Positions 33,901-40,734 of a stretch of DNA of 48,058 bases are shown here, one piece after another. Each line of letters starts with the position of its first letter. The first letter of the stretch is position 1. Source of the stretch: a bacterium (GTDB lineage: Bacteria; Lindowbacteria; 2-12-FULL-62-27); contig JACQOF010000025.1 in assembly GCA_016202645.1 (NCBI GenBank), forward strand, positions 1 to 48,058. The letters are read 5' to 3'. The notes beneath the pieces were generated by a model, which searched no databases, had not been told where the DNA came from, and saw only the letters and a list, made by a program, of their open reading frames with translations. Both the position numbers and the translations under genes were made by a program.

Positions 33901-34356
33901 TTCGGCCGCCTGAAAATCCGCGAGGGCGGCATTGAGACCCGTCAACACCGGCCCGCCCATGGCCCCTTGAAAATCATCGGCGTCCATCGTGTCGGCGACC
34001 CAGGTATATTTGTGATCCCCGTGGGGCGTGGTATCGCGGCTGAGAAGGGAATAATCGGTCGTGTCGCCGAATCCCTTACGGAGGGCCTTGACCATGTCCG
34101 TGTCGTAGAGGAGCGCGACGGTGACCAGGGCCCGGGCGACGTAGGCCGCGCTGCAGTTTGCGCCGTCGAGGGCGATAGCCGTACTGAAGTAGCCATACGC
34201 CGCCTTCAGGTCCATCGTGTCGCCGGCCAAAGATCCAAGCCCGCTGTCGATGGACGCCTGCCCGGCCGCTCCGCAATTGACCACGCCCCAACCGGGCGCG
34301 GCCAGAAGGCAGAGCAACCCCGCACAGAGAACCCCCCTTACGGCACGTTTGTACAT
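30949..34356 (-). CDS. Large surface protein with Big-type domain and degenerate C-terminal sorting-like motif
   Basis: 1135 residues from the ATG at 34356 (a TTG at 34362 adds two). A signal peptide (VLCAGLLCLLAAPGWG) directs export. Residues about 20-230 look like helical repeats. An Ig-like segment near residues 625-690 contains VNEYGAGIPNAAVSFT, typical of Big-1 domains. The C-terminus reads CVLARTVDDPDVVNAF, then VRDFLLRSGLGRAAVVLYYS, which resembles the CFI-box C-terminal region of deltaproteobacterial surface proteins, but the CFIATAAYG core is changed and the usual final helix is missing. A CRP-type site and a promoter lie just upstream. Function is unknown; surface or cell-wall contact is likely. 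Confidence 0.7.
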   Translation of the reverse strand: MYKRAVRGVLCAGLLCLLAAPGWGVVNCGAAGQASIDSGLGSLAGDTMDLKAAYGYFSTAIALDGANCSAAYVARALVTVALLYDTDMVKALRKGFGDTTDYSLLSRDTTPHGDHKYTWVADTMDADDFQGAMGGPVLTGLNAALADFQAAENGSDTTWELPVPRRFFGYDTDAEVDYSDVFFFQGAIWTAKAVIQMATAYNANVGRDWREFKSPKNNVEDTPDEDTFIRHVENNTSFLTLRTAGHDSFTTAAGYLQTADTKLLKFFQLTQAETNTDALQDTDLFAYKPNGKFNQHLADFVDDTDVEQYTEYHNDTNVKSFAGGNLNIQLEKENADLGTFVIRPKSFFETPETRVLIPSSSAGRHGFEFGESFFPDPTFQGLAPGMTNNDLFIISQGVDTYFVVTSMPATIDLNQIFGTTVKKKVDVKFNVGGSGGVTIVRGNSSAGVHNVICTFLVTPIVSTPSHLRIFYNRDFDFNSTEAGLLSKEKDTTLVYAVAWAVSGGHVVDAGRTGSAFSSYYNTAATNQIKQEWRDAADDTFMLFRFGSDADATAFKSLGASATVTKLSAQTLLSANIDRFGWFVIGETAPLIQVVDGARYGLRGDGTVGSFKIKVVNEYGAGIPNAAVSFTTFSKPSGATDGTVSSSGTTNATGEATASFQLGDKDGVYVIKAISNGAIGFLYAFTIGYTPFDGSLWRMISMPQYPAASFSAPSPSETAVYGRLGPSASAADFIGDDFSSYKLYLWDPSQTTSEAGFSDAGHQHYISQSTVRMGRAYWLKTTTTGTLDAVGGNDSTVHAHTDAVAPETIYVPLQVGWNQIGVPYDFSITRRDLLVDTGMAPSNANPVPIDSVAATGHLKVIYWISPTNTADPGIGSSGYSQGGPGTTRPDIALFPFRGYWIQAATTCTIVYPPHGSGPAGGDLADGGGSSAGAPPYILLSAPGLSGQADNWTLQLYATGATGVDYENFAGIRPTADAAAASYAEPPILPGGVGLSFVESGKRYGQLLKTAGADPAWSVEIQSAAAGPVTVKAANIASLPAGAPVTLRDESTGEVMDLRAGGYTYESGADEVREFTFAAATLESRPLAKIKLPMACVLARTVDDPDVVNAFRRVRDFLLRSGLGRAAVVLYYSAFSL

Positions 34357-34366
34357 ATACAATAGT

Positions 34367-34394
34367 ATTCTATACCCCTCCCGCCGTAAGTCAA
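34367..34394 (-). promoter_or_regulatory. Sigma-70 promoter for the large surface protein
   Basis: On the minus strand, TTGACT (34394-34389) and TAGAAT (34372-34367) are 16 bases apart; each matches the consensus at 5 of 6 positions. Transcription would start close to the ATG at 34356, where no ribosome site is visible, so the message may be nearly leaderless. Confidence 0.55.
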
Positions 34395-34403
34395 TACAAA
34401 AGA

Positions 34404-34421
34404 TTGTGATCTAGATCACAA
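34404..34421. promoter_or_regulatory. CRP/FNR-family operator, matches the E. coli CRP consensus
   Basis: TTGTGATCTAGATCACAA is a perfect 18-base palindrome. Its core TGTGA-N6-TCACA, including the six middle bases CTAGAT read as TCTAGA around the centre, equals the E. coli CRP consensus. It is just upstream of the -35 of the surface protein, centred about 52 bases before the predicted transcription start, which suggests activation. The other-side gene begins 132 bases away. Confidence 0.75.
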
Positions 34422-34471
34422 CACAGATTTCAGCCCGGATTTGGTAATTGTTCAGGTGCCAAGCAGACTGG

Positions 34472-34491
34472 ATTCCCGCTTTCGCGGGAAT
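34472..34491. repeat. Short palindromic repeat, single copy
   Basis: ATTCCCGC-TTTC-GCGGGAAT, flanked by CTGG and GACGGCG, the reverse orientation of the copy at 18542. It lies in the 191-base gap between the two divergent genes. Confidence 0.8.
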
Positions 34492-34553
34492 GACGGCGGG
34501 GCCGGCGCGGCTGGTTACTTGACCGCGCAGATCACCTGTGTTTTTATTCGCGC

Positions 34554-35768
34554 ATGCCGGTTAAATTAATTTCGATCTCGCTAACCGTTGCGGCAGTCTC
34601 TCTCCTGGCCGGCTTTTTGCTTCTTCGTGTCCATGTCTCCCGGTCTCTGCCTCCCGGTCTTGAGTTGTCGTCCCTGTCCATCCGCTTCGGGAATGAGGCG
34701 GGCCTCCTGCGGGCGGTTTTGGTTCCGCGGGGCGAATTTCGTACGGGCCGGAGCGTCATCCGGTTTGATCGGGTCGAAGCGTCGGGGCGGATGTGGCCGC
34801 CGCTGTCGAGCTGTGCCGCGGAAATCAGAGGGTTTTCGATGGTTGCCGAGACATACCGCCCGTCGGCGGCGATGTCGTCGCTGGTCGATCTGGACCGTCT
34901 GGTCGGGACGGCCTGTCCGGAGGTCCGGATTGCCGGCGGGGATATCCGGTTGGGTGATTCTCCGTCCATCCGATTCGAATTTGAAGAAGCGTTACTCCGG
35001 TCCGACCGGAAAACGGTTGATGTCCGGGTTGTCCGCGTCGACGGCCAGCCGACGCGCCTGACGCTGGATGGAGTCCGGTCGGATCGAGTCCGCACCCGGG
35101 GCGAGTGGAATTTGTCCGGGCTTGACGTGACTGAACTTCTCGCGCGCCTCGGCATGGCCTGGAATGCCCGGACTGACGTGGGGTTTCTGGTCTTTGAAAG
35201 CGAAGGCGCGGGCCTTCGGGAGTCCGGGCATTTCGAACTTGCGTCCTGGGTCCTTGCCGGAAACAACCCGCATCGCCCGTTTCGCCTGTCCGTTCCGAAC
35301 ATCGAAGCCGAATTTTCGGCCGGCGACACGGAGATTTCTTTCGAAGACATCAGGATCGACCGGCCGAATTATGATCTGATCGGCGCTTCTCCGGAATTCT
35401 TCCGCCGGGTCACGTCGCGCCCGTCTTTCCGGCCAACGCGTCTCAGTCCGGCGAAGCTGGCCGTCTCTGAAAAACATCACGGCCGCCTGTCGGCCATGGA
35501 AAATCTGCCCCCCGCCTTCGGCGTCCGGGTGGAACATCTCCGCGTCGACAGCGGCGCCGCCCTGGCCCTGGACCGGCCGGACCACACCCGTTCGGCGCTC
35601 AAGCTTTCGGACATCGAAGTCCGGATCGACGGCATGGCGCCGATCTCGAGCCGGACGCCGAACACCTTCATCCGTTTTCTGGCGAACGACCAGCGGGAAA
35701 TCCGGTGGCAGGCCGTGACGGACTTCTCAACCTGGCCGCCGCAATTTCGATTGACGGATGTGAAATAA
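34554..35768 (+). CDS. Unknown membrane-anchored protein, AsmA-like by pattern
   Basis: 404 residues. One helix (about 3-25: KLISISLTVAAVSLLAGFLLL) followed by a long strand-rich part facing the periplasm. Repeats such as DVRVVRVDGQPTRLTLDGV and NIEAEFSAGDTEISFEDIRI are like the beta-strand ladder of AsmA/DUF748-type proteins that bridge the two membranes. The similarity is only in pattern; no motif is decisive. It stands alone between two repeat-bearing gaps. Confidence 0.55.
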   Translation: MPVKLISISLTVAAVSLLAGFLLLRVHVSRSLPPGLELSSLSIRFGNEAGLLRAVLVPRGEFRTGRSVIRFDRVEASGRMWPPLSSCAAEIRGFSMVAETYRPSAAMSSLVDLDRLVGTACPEVRIAGGDIRLGDSPSIRFEFEEALLRSDRKTVDVRVVRVDGQPTRLTLDGVRSDRVRTRGEWNLSGLDVTELLARLGMAWNARTDVGFLVFESEGAGLRESGHFELASWVLAGNNPHRPFRLSVPNIEAEFSAGDTEISFEDIRIDRPNYDLIGASPEFFRRVTSRPSFRPTRLSPAKLAVSEKHHGRLSAMENLPPAFGVRVEHLRVDSGAALALDRPDHTRSALKLSDIEVRIDGMAPISSRTPNTFIRFLANDQREIRWQAVTDFSTWPPQFRLTDVK

Positions 35769-35820
35769 CGTATTATAAACACCGTCTAAAACAGCAGGTC
35801 AAATGGCGACTATTTGGGAT

Positions 35821-35898
35821 GTCATTCCCGCGAAAGTGGGAAGCCAGACTAATCGCAAAGCGGACTGGATTCCTCCGCCTCAGGCGGACGGGAATGAC
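35821..35898. repeat. Inverted doublet of short palindromic repeat (REPIN-like)
   Basis: The left element, GTCATTCCCGCGAAAGTGGG followed by AAGCCAG (35821-35847), and the right element, CTGGATTCCTCCGCCT to GAATGAC (35865-35898), face each other with a 17-base spacer. The right element contains TCCGCCT-C-AGGCGGA. This is the same layout as 148-230. It lies in the 178-base gap before the FecR-domain gene. Confidence 0.65.
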
Positions 35899-35946
35899 GG
35901 CGAGAGCTGAATAGTTGCCGTCAAACTAAAGATTCAGGAGGCCTAC

Positions 35947-36669
35947 ATGGTCAAATCAATGCGGTGGGTAGCGGCTGTCGTCGCCGTTGTTTTGTTCTTG
36001 AGCCCGGTCGGCGGGTCATGGGCGCAGGAAGAGGGCGGAGAGGCTCCGGAGGCGGAAGTTTCCGCTGAAGCGGAAGAGGCATCCGAAGCCGAAGCTCCGG
36101 CGGAGGCCAAGGTTCTCCGGCTGGACGGAACGGCCGACGTCAAGTCTCCGGCCGACACGTCCTTCCGGGCGGTCTCCAGCGGATTGATGGTTCCGATGTC
36201 CAGCACCATCAGGATCCATGCCGGCTCGAAGGCTCAGATCGAGCTTCCGAACGGCGTGATCGTACTGGTCAAGGAATTCACGATCGTTCGGCTGGACGCG
36301 CTCAGCAAGGACAAGGATGCGGGGATTTCCATTCCGATCGGCGAATTTCTCATCGGCATGAAAGCTCCGATGCCGGCCGGAAAAGTTTTCCGGGTCACGA
36401 CGCCGGCCGCGGTCGCGGGAATCCGGGGTACGCTCTTCTGGGGCCTGGCGGATGCCGACCTCACGAGCACCTTTGCCTGCTTCCACGGGTCGATCACCCT
36501 CGATGCCGCGGGCAAGACGGTGACGCTCGAACCGGGAATGCTCAGCGCCACGAAACACGGCGAAGCGCCGGCCGACGCGGCCGCGCACAGCGTTCCGGCG
36601 AGTTATCTTGAGACCTTCGCGGTTGAAGGCTCCCTGGAGGGTCTGCCGGATCTTCTGAAGGAGGAATAG
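35947..36669 (+). CDS. Exported FecR-domain protein
   Basis: 240 residues. A signal peptide (VAAVVAVVLFLSPVGGSWAQ) and an acidic low-complexity linker (EEGGEAPEAEV...) precede a FecR domain (about residues 55-200) with FRVTTPAAVAGIRGTLFWG. Such domains sense or scaffold in the periplasm. No sigma/anti-sigma pair is present, so it is unlikely to be a classic FecR signal transducer. The ATG has CAGGAGG upstream. nfo follows after 17 bases, probably by chance. Confidence 0.8.
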   Translation: MVKSMRWVAAVVAVVLFLSPVGGSWAQEEGGEAPEAEVSAEAEEASEAEAPAEAKVLRLDGTADVKSPADTSFRAVSSGLMVPMSSTIRIHAGSKAQIELPNGVIVLVKEFTIVRLDALSKDKDAGISIPIGEFLIGMKAPMPAGKVFRVTTPAAVAGIRGTLFWGLADADLTSTFACFHGSITLDAAGKTVTLEPGMLSATKHGEAPADAAAHSVPASYLETFAVEGSLEGLPDLLKEE

Positions 36670-36686
36670 CCGCCGCCGAATATCGA

Positions 36687-37574
36687 GTGCCTTATCTCGG
36701 CGCGCACGTCTCGGTGGCGGGCGGCGTCAGTACGGGCGTCGACCGCGCCGGGAAGATTTCCTGCGAGGCGTTTCAGTTTTTCGCGAAGAACAACAAGTGC
36801 TGGATGGAGCCGCCGATCGATCCTGAGGAAATCGCGCGATTCAGATCCAAGGCTTCCGGGTATCCGCGCGAATTTTTGATGTCCCACGCCGGCTACCTGA
36901 TCAACCTGGCGTCGTCAAACCCGGACGTTCACCGGCGGTCGATCGAATCGATGCGGGACGAATTGGTCCGGGCCGCCGCCCTTGGCATCGGCTGGGTGGT
37001 GCTCCATCCGGGAAGTCACACCGGGCTCGGGGAGGAACGGGGCATCCGGCAAATCGTCGAATCTCTCCAGAGGCTTCTGGACGAAACCCGGGATTTCCGG
37101 ATCGGCATACTTCTTGAGACAACGGCCGGGCAGGGCACGTCGATCGGTTGTGCCTTCGAACACATCGCCGCCATCCGCCACGGGCTTCGGCCGGCCCGCC
37201 GCGTCGGCGTCTGCGTCGACACCTGCCATATTTTCGCCGCCGGGTATGAACTTCGGACCCGGGATGGGTACGAATCCACGATGAAACAACTCGACGCAGT
37301 AATCGGACTACGATGGGTCAAGGCCTTCCACCTGAACGATTCGCTCAAGGGCCTCGGCAGCCGGGTCGATCGGCACGAGCACATCGGGAAGGGTGAGATC
37401 GGCCTTTCCGGATTCCGGTTTCTGATGAACGATCCCCGATTCGCCGCCCTGCCGATGGTCCTGGAAACGCCAAAAGGCCCGGACATGGCGGAAGACGTGC
37501 TGAACCTGCGGACGCTTCGGAGGCTCATGGGGCGGTCCGCAAATGTCAATAATGTCAATACCCGGCCCCATTAA
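36687..37574 (+). CDS. nfo: Endonuclease IV (AP endonuclease)
   Basis: 295 residues from GTG 36687. Nfo cuts DNA 5' to abasic sites. Visible: LGAHVSVAGGV, FQFFAKNN, MSHAGYLINLAS, LHPGSH with a metal-binding His, LETTAGQG, VCVDTCHIFAAGYEL with the zinc His, FHLNDS, DRHEHIGKG, and VLETPKGPD. The ten C-terminal residues (NVNNVNTRPH) come from the 25-base repeat at 37547-37571, so the natural tail was replaced or extended. Its stop overlaps the convergent OMP gene. Confidence 0.93.
   Translation: MPYLGAHVSVAGGVSTGVDRAGKISCEAFQFFAKNNKCWMEPPIDPEEIARFRSKASGYPREFLMSHAGYLINLASSNPDVHRRSIESMRDELVRAAALGIGWVVLHPGSHTGLGEERGIRQIVESLQRLLDETRDFRIGILLETTAGQGTSIGCAFEHIAAIRHGLRPARRVGVCVDTCHIFAAGYELRTRDGYESTMKQLDAVIGLRWVKAFHLNDSLKGLGSRVDRHEHIGKGEIGLSGFRFLMNDPRFAALPMVLETPKGPDMAEDVLNLRTLRRLMGRSANVNNVNTRPH
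37547..37571. repeat. 25-base exact repeat, copy 2
   Basis: Identical to 55-79. It encodes the end of nfo and touches the stop of the OMP gene on the other strand. Confidence 0.7.
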
Positions 37575-38359
37575 CGCTTTTTCCTGAAGGCGTCGAAGTC
37601 CACGTCGACTTCGACCACGAACTGGTTTCCGGGCGTCAGTTTGTCGTTGTTCTGGTCGACGAAGCCGAAGGACAGGCTCACGTTCGGGGCGAATTTCCAG
37701 CCGAACCCGTAGGTGAACGTCCCGTAGGTGCTGTTGCCGGACATGTAGTCGAGGTTGATGGAAAGATTTTCGGAGATATGGCCGAGGGTTTTGTCCCACG
37801 TGATCATGACGCCGTCCTCCGACGCGTTTCCGTTTTCATCCACGAGGAGTTTCCGGTTGCCGCTGTAGGCTCCGCCCGACAGGACGCCCATGCGGCCGAA
37901 GTTTTTCGATGCCTTGATATAGAGGACGTCATAATCTGTCCCGGTCTTGGCGGTCTTGCCCGTTCTGGCCTCGCCTCCGCGTTTTAAACCGAAGGAATAT
38001 AGTCCAACGGCGAAAGCGGGCGACGAGGACCAGAGGGTGCCTTCTCGAAATCCGAGTTTGCCATTGAGATAGATGGGGTAAGTACCCTCAATGTGATCGA
38101 ACCCGAGTTCGACGCCCGTTTTTTCCGTGGCGTAGACTCCTCCCGTCAGTCCCAGATTCGTAATCGTGCCGGGTCTTGCGCCCCGCGGCTTTTTGACCGG
38201 CACATACACGTCGGTCGTGATGTGCATCGTCCGGTAGGGCTGGATGTCGATGGACGGCGTCCACAAGTGGGAAGACGGCGTGGCGCCGGCCCGCGCGGCG
38301 ATGAGACCCACCGCGAGGATCGATCCGGTGATGGAGAGAAACGCGTGAAGTTTTTTCAT
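37571..38359 (-). CDS. Outer-membrane-type protein coupled to the bufferin operon
   Basis: 262 residues from the ATG at 38359, which overlaps the bufD stop by 4 bases. A signal peptide (HAFLSITGSILAVGLIAARAGA) is followed by alternating-strand sequence with aromatic ends (TMHITTDVYVPV, GVELGFDHIEG, GTFTYGFGWKFAPNVSLSFGF), as in a small beta-barrel or porin-like protein. The last residue pair is basic rather than the usual C-terminal Phe. It is the fifth and last gene of the operon. It might pass the metal or peptide through the outer membrane, but this is only an inference. Confidence 0.65.
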   Translation of the reverse strand: MKKLHAFLSITGSILAVGLIAARAGATPSSHLWTPSIDIQPYRTMHITTDVYVPVKKPRGARPGTITNLGLTGGVYATEKTGVELGFDHIEGTYPIYLNGKLGFREGTLWSSSPAFAVGLYSFGLKRGGEARTGKTAKTGTDYDVLYIKASKNFGRMGVLSGGAYSGNRKLLVDENGNASEDGVMITWDKTLGHISENLSINLDYMSGNSTYGTFTYGFGWKFAPNVSLSFGFVDQNNDKLTPGNQFVVEVDVDFDAFRKKR

Positions 38360-38820
38360 GATGGCCCCTGTTCGTCGAGTCCGAGTTTCCTGGAAATCAG
38401 ATGATCCAGGCTGGCTCTGCCAGGTCCCGCGGTGGCGAGCCACAGGAAAATCGCCAGGTAGGCCCATTCCGAAAGCCAGAAGAAATCAAGCAGTGACTTC
38501 ACTCCGCCCATTTTGGCCGTGGCGATCGCCACGCCCATCACGAACGCGAGGGGGACGGAAATCAGCCGCGTGCAAAGGCCGAGGACCAGGAGGAGCCCGC
38601 CGAAACATTCGGTGGCGCCGGCCATAAAGGCGTTCACGTGCGGCATCGGGATTCCCAGGCTTGCGAAGAACCCCGCGGTTCTATCGAGATGCTCGAGTTT
38701 TCCCTTTCCGGTGTCGAAGAACGCCCACCCGATCGAAACGCGAACCAGAAGGGGCGGCAACCAGTCGATTTTGGACAGCAAACTCAAACCCAGCCGAGAA
38801 CATTGCCGGATGACGTTCAT
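38356..38820 (-). CDS. bufD: DoxX-family membrane protein (BufD position)
   Basis: 154 residues from ATG 38820 with AAGGAG nine bases before. DoxX proteins have four helices: PPLLVRVSIGWAFFDTGKGKLEH near the start, FMAGATECFGGLLLVLGL, LISVPLAFVMGVAIATAKMG and WLSEWAYLAIFLWLATAG. In bufferin operons a DoxX protein follows bufC. An ATG nine bases earlier is too close to the ribosome site. The start region overlaps the bufC C-terminus by 140 bases in another frame. Confidence 0.8.
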   Translation of the reverse strand: MNVIRQCSRLGLSLLSKIDWLPPLLVRVSIGWAFFDTGKGKLEHLDRTAGFFASLGIPMPHVNAFMAGATECFGGLLLVLGLCTRLISVPLAFVMGVAIATAKMGGVKSLLDFFWLSEWAYLAIFLWLATAGPGRASLDHLISRKLGLDEQGPS

Positions 38821-39604
38821 CGGGTCCATCTCCTTTCGGGGCGCAGAACCAGCCGTTCGCCACGCCATTTTGAAACCAGGACCCGATGTTGCGTTCCAGG
38901 ACCCGGGTTTCAGCCGCCGAGAGCTTACGAGCGGCGGACGCGCAGGCCGACGAGAGGGTTGCGCCGGAGTGAAGTTTTTGAAGAAGCCTGAAAAATGGTT
39001 TTACGATTTTCTTATGATAAACCCTGTTCTCGCGCCGGTAGACCACCGTATACGCCGTCGATCTGGCGCGCCGCATCTCAAGGAGGGAGAGGTGGGGTTG
39101 AAGCTCAAGCGGCCGCTCTGCCAGCCTGGATTTTTGCGCTTCCGAAAGTTTTGCCGGATCAAAGGAAGGCCGCTGTGGATTATCGAAGGCCTCGATTTTC
39201 GCCCACTCGAAGCGGATCATGTTGAGCGCCGCGCCGCGATCCCGCCCGCGGTATCGGCGCCGCATGAAATCGAACAACTTCGCGCCGAGATTGCGAAGCG
39301 TGTAGGACGTGGACGGATGCTTCACCAGATAGCGTTCAGACCACGCGGCAAATCGTTTTTCGCCGAGCATCTTCGCCAGGCCCGGAAAATCCTCCCTCAA
39401 GGAAGATTTGCATCGCGCCCAATAATCCCGGACGTATATCAGCAGGCGGTCCCGCGACTGGCCGCTCTGTCCTTCGGTCAGATACCGGCCGGCCGCCCGC
39501 GCGACCGAATCGAACCGGGATTCGGGCGTGCGGATGGCCCGGCAGAACCATTTCTGGAGGTCCGACAAATCGGCCGGATTACGGCCGCGATGCGCCGGGC
39601 GCAT
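38681..39604 (-). CDS. bufC: BufC-like protein (DUF2063)
   Basis: 307 residues. N-terminal LSDLQKWFCRAIRTPES and LLIYVRDYWARCKSSLREDFP are typical of the DUF2063 partner of BufB, needed for recognition of the precursor. The family normally ends near GWFCAPKG; here the frame continues about 45 residues further, over the start of bufD. The start overlaps bufB by 26 bases. Confidence 0.8.
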   Translation of the reverse strand: MRPAHRGRNPADLSDLQKWFCRAIRTPESRFDSVARAAGRYLTEGQSGQSRDRLLIYVRDYWARCKSSLREDFPGLAKMLGEKRFAAWSERYLVKHPSTSYTLRNLGAKLFDFMRRRYRGRDRGAALNMIRFEWAKIEAFDNPQRPSFDPAKLSEAQKSRLAERPLELQPHLSLLEMRRARSTAYTVVYRRENRVYHKKIVKPFFRLLQKLHSGATLSSACASAARKLSAAETRVLERNIGSWFQNGVANGWFCAPKGDGPDERHPAMFSAGFEFAVQNRLVAAPSGSRFDRVGVLRHRKGKTRASR

Positions 39605-40520
39605 AGAGCGCCTCCTGGATGTCCCGGGCCTTGAGGGCCTCCGCGTGAACGTCCTTGAACGGCGGGATGTTGTCGTCGCGTTCCAGCATCATCGAAACGC
39701 CGCCGACGAGCCTGCAGGCCTCGCGATAGAGGTCCCAGACTTCGTCCCGTACCGGATGATCGTGGGTGTCGAGGACGTAAGTTCCATAATCGGTGTGACC
39801 CGCGACATGAATCTGCACCACGCGCTTGTGAGGGATGCCGCGCAGGTAGTCCAGCGGATCAAATTCGTGGTTCCGCGCGGAGACGTAGATGTTGTTGACG
39901 TCGAGCAAAATTCCGCATCCGGCCTTTTCGACAACAGCCGTGAGAAACTCCCACTCGGTCATTTCTGAACTTTGAAACTCGACGTAGCTCGACAGGTTTT
40001 CGAGAAGAAACGGTTTTTCGAGATAATCCTGCACGATACGGGCCTTCCGCGCCACGTGGTCCGCCGTCGCGCGCGTGTAAGGGAGCGGCAGGAGATTGTG
40101 CATCTGGTGCGCGCTGTGTTTGCACCAGCAGAGGTGGTCGGAGAACCAGGGGGAACCGGTGAGTTTACTGAGGCGTTTGAGCTTCCGGAGGTACTCGCGA
40201 TCAAGCGGATCTGTACTGCCGATCGACATCGACACGCCGTGATGCACGACGGGGTAGTGTTCGAGAAACTGCTGGAGAAAGTAAATCGGCCGGCCGCCCT
40301 CCACCATGAAGTTTTCGGAGATGATCTCGAACCATCCGACGTCCGGCCGGTCGGTCAGGATATCCCGATAATGGGGAATGCGCAGACCAAGCCCGATCCC
40401 CAGGTTGGGGGCATTAAAAACATTTTTCGTATCCGGAGCGAGTGAAAAAGAACCCGTCGGCCCTTTAGGTGGTCTTACAGCCGCCCTGCCCCTTGCATTC
40501 GTTGTGGCCTTTGCAGGCAT
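39579..40520 (-). CDS. bufB: DUF692 multinuclear iron oxygenase (BufB)
   Basis: 313 residues from ATG 40520, which has GAGGGG upstream; an ATG at 40562 is an alternative. DUF692 enzymes modify Cys of a ribosomal peptide with iron. Visible: GIGLGLRIPHYRD near the start, WFEIISENFM, HHGVSMSIGS, LEHYPVVHH, FLLENLSSY, GCGILLDVNNIYVSA, VVQIHVAGHTDYGTYVLDTHDHPV and LERDDNIP, with the His, Asp and Glu ligands of the iron site. It starts 56 bases inside bufA. The product belongs to the bufferin/methanobactin-type enzymes, with its precursor gene adjacent. Confidence 0.9.
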   Translation of the reverse strand: MPAKATTNARGRAAVRPPKGPTGSFSLAPDTKNVFNAPNLGIGLGLRIPHYRDILTDRPDVGWFEIISENFMVEGGRPIYFLQQFLEHYPVVHHGVSMSIGSTDPLDREYLRKLKRLSKLTGSPWFSDHLCWCKHSAHQMHNLLPLPYTRATADHVARKARIVQDYLEKPFLLENLSSYVEFQSSEMTEWEFLTAVVEKAGCGILLDVNNIYVSARNHEFDPLDYLRGIPHKRVVQIHVAGHTDYGTYVLDTHDHPVRDEVWDLYREACRLVGGVSMMLERDDNIPPFKDVHAEALKARDIQEALYAPGASRP

Positions 40521-40734
40521 TTTTCCCCTCAACCGCGCATCCGCCCTGGCCCTGGCACGCATTCATGCCCTTGCAGGCGTGCTTTTCCATGGCCCCGTCC
40601 GTTGCCTCGGGCTGCGAGGGCTCTGGCGCGGTAGGCGCCGGCGGTTTGCCGCATCCGATTTGAGCAAAGCCGACCGTCAAGAGACCGGCGACGGCCGCGG
40701 CGACGACGCCGTTTTTCCGTGAAGCGATTTTCAT
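40465..40734 (-). CDS. bufA: Cys-repeat peptide precursor (bufferin-type, BufA2-like)
   Basis: 89 residues with an AGGAGG ribosome site. The N-terminal signal peptide ends at AQIGC, a possible weak lipobox. A Pro/Ala linker follows. The core is two repeats: KHACKGMNACQGQGGC and KNACKGHNECKGQGGC, i.e. C-x5-C-x5-C twice with 7 residues between. Bufferin precursors carry such Cys for oxygenase-made rings that bind copper. The gene begins 4 bases inside the end of the hsdM remnant, so its promoter must lie in or upstream of that remnant. Confidence 0.8.
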   Translation of the reverse strand: MKIASRKNGVVAAAVAGLLTVGFAQIGCGKPPAPTAPEPSQPEATDGAMEKHACKGMNACQGQGGCAVEGKNACKGHNECKGQGGCKTT

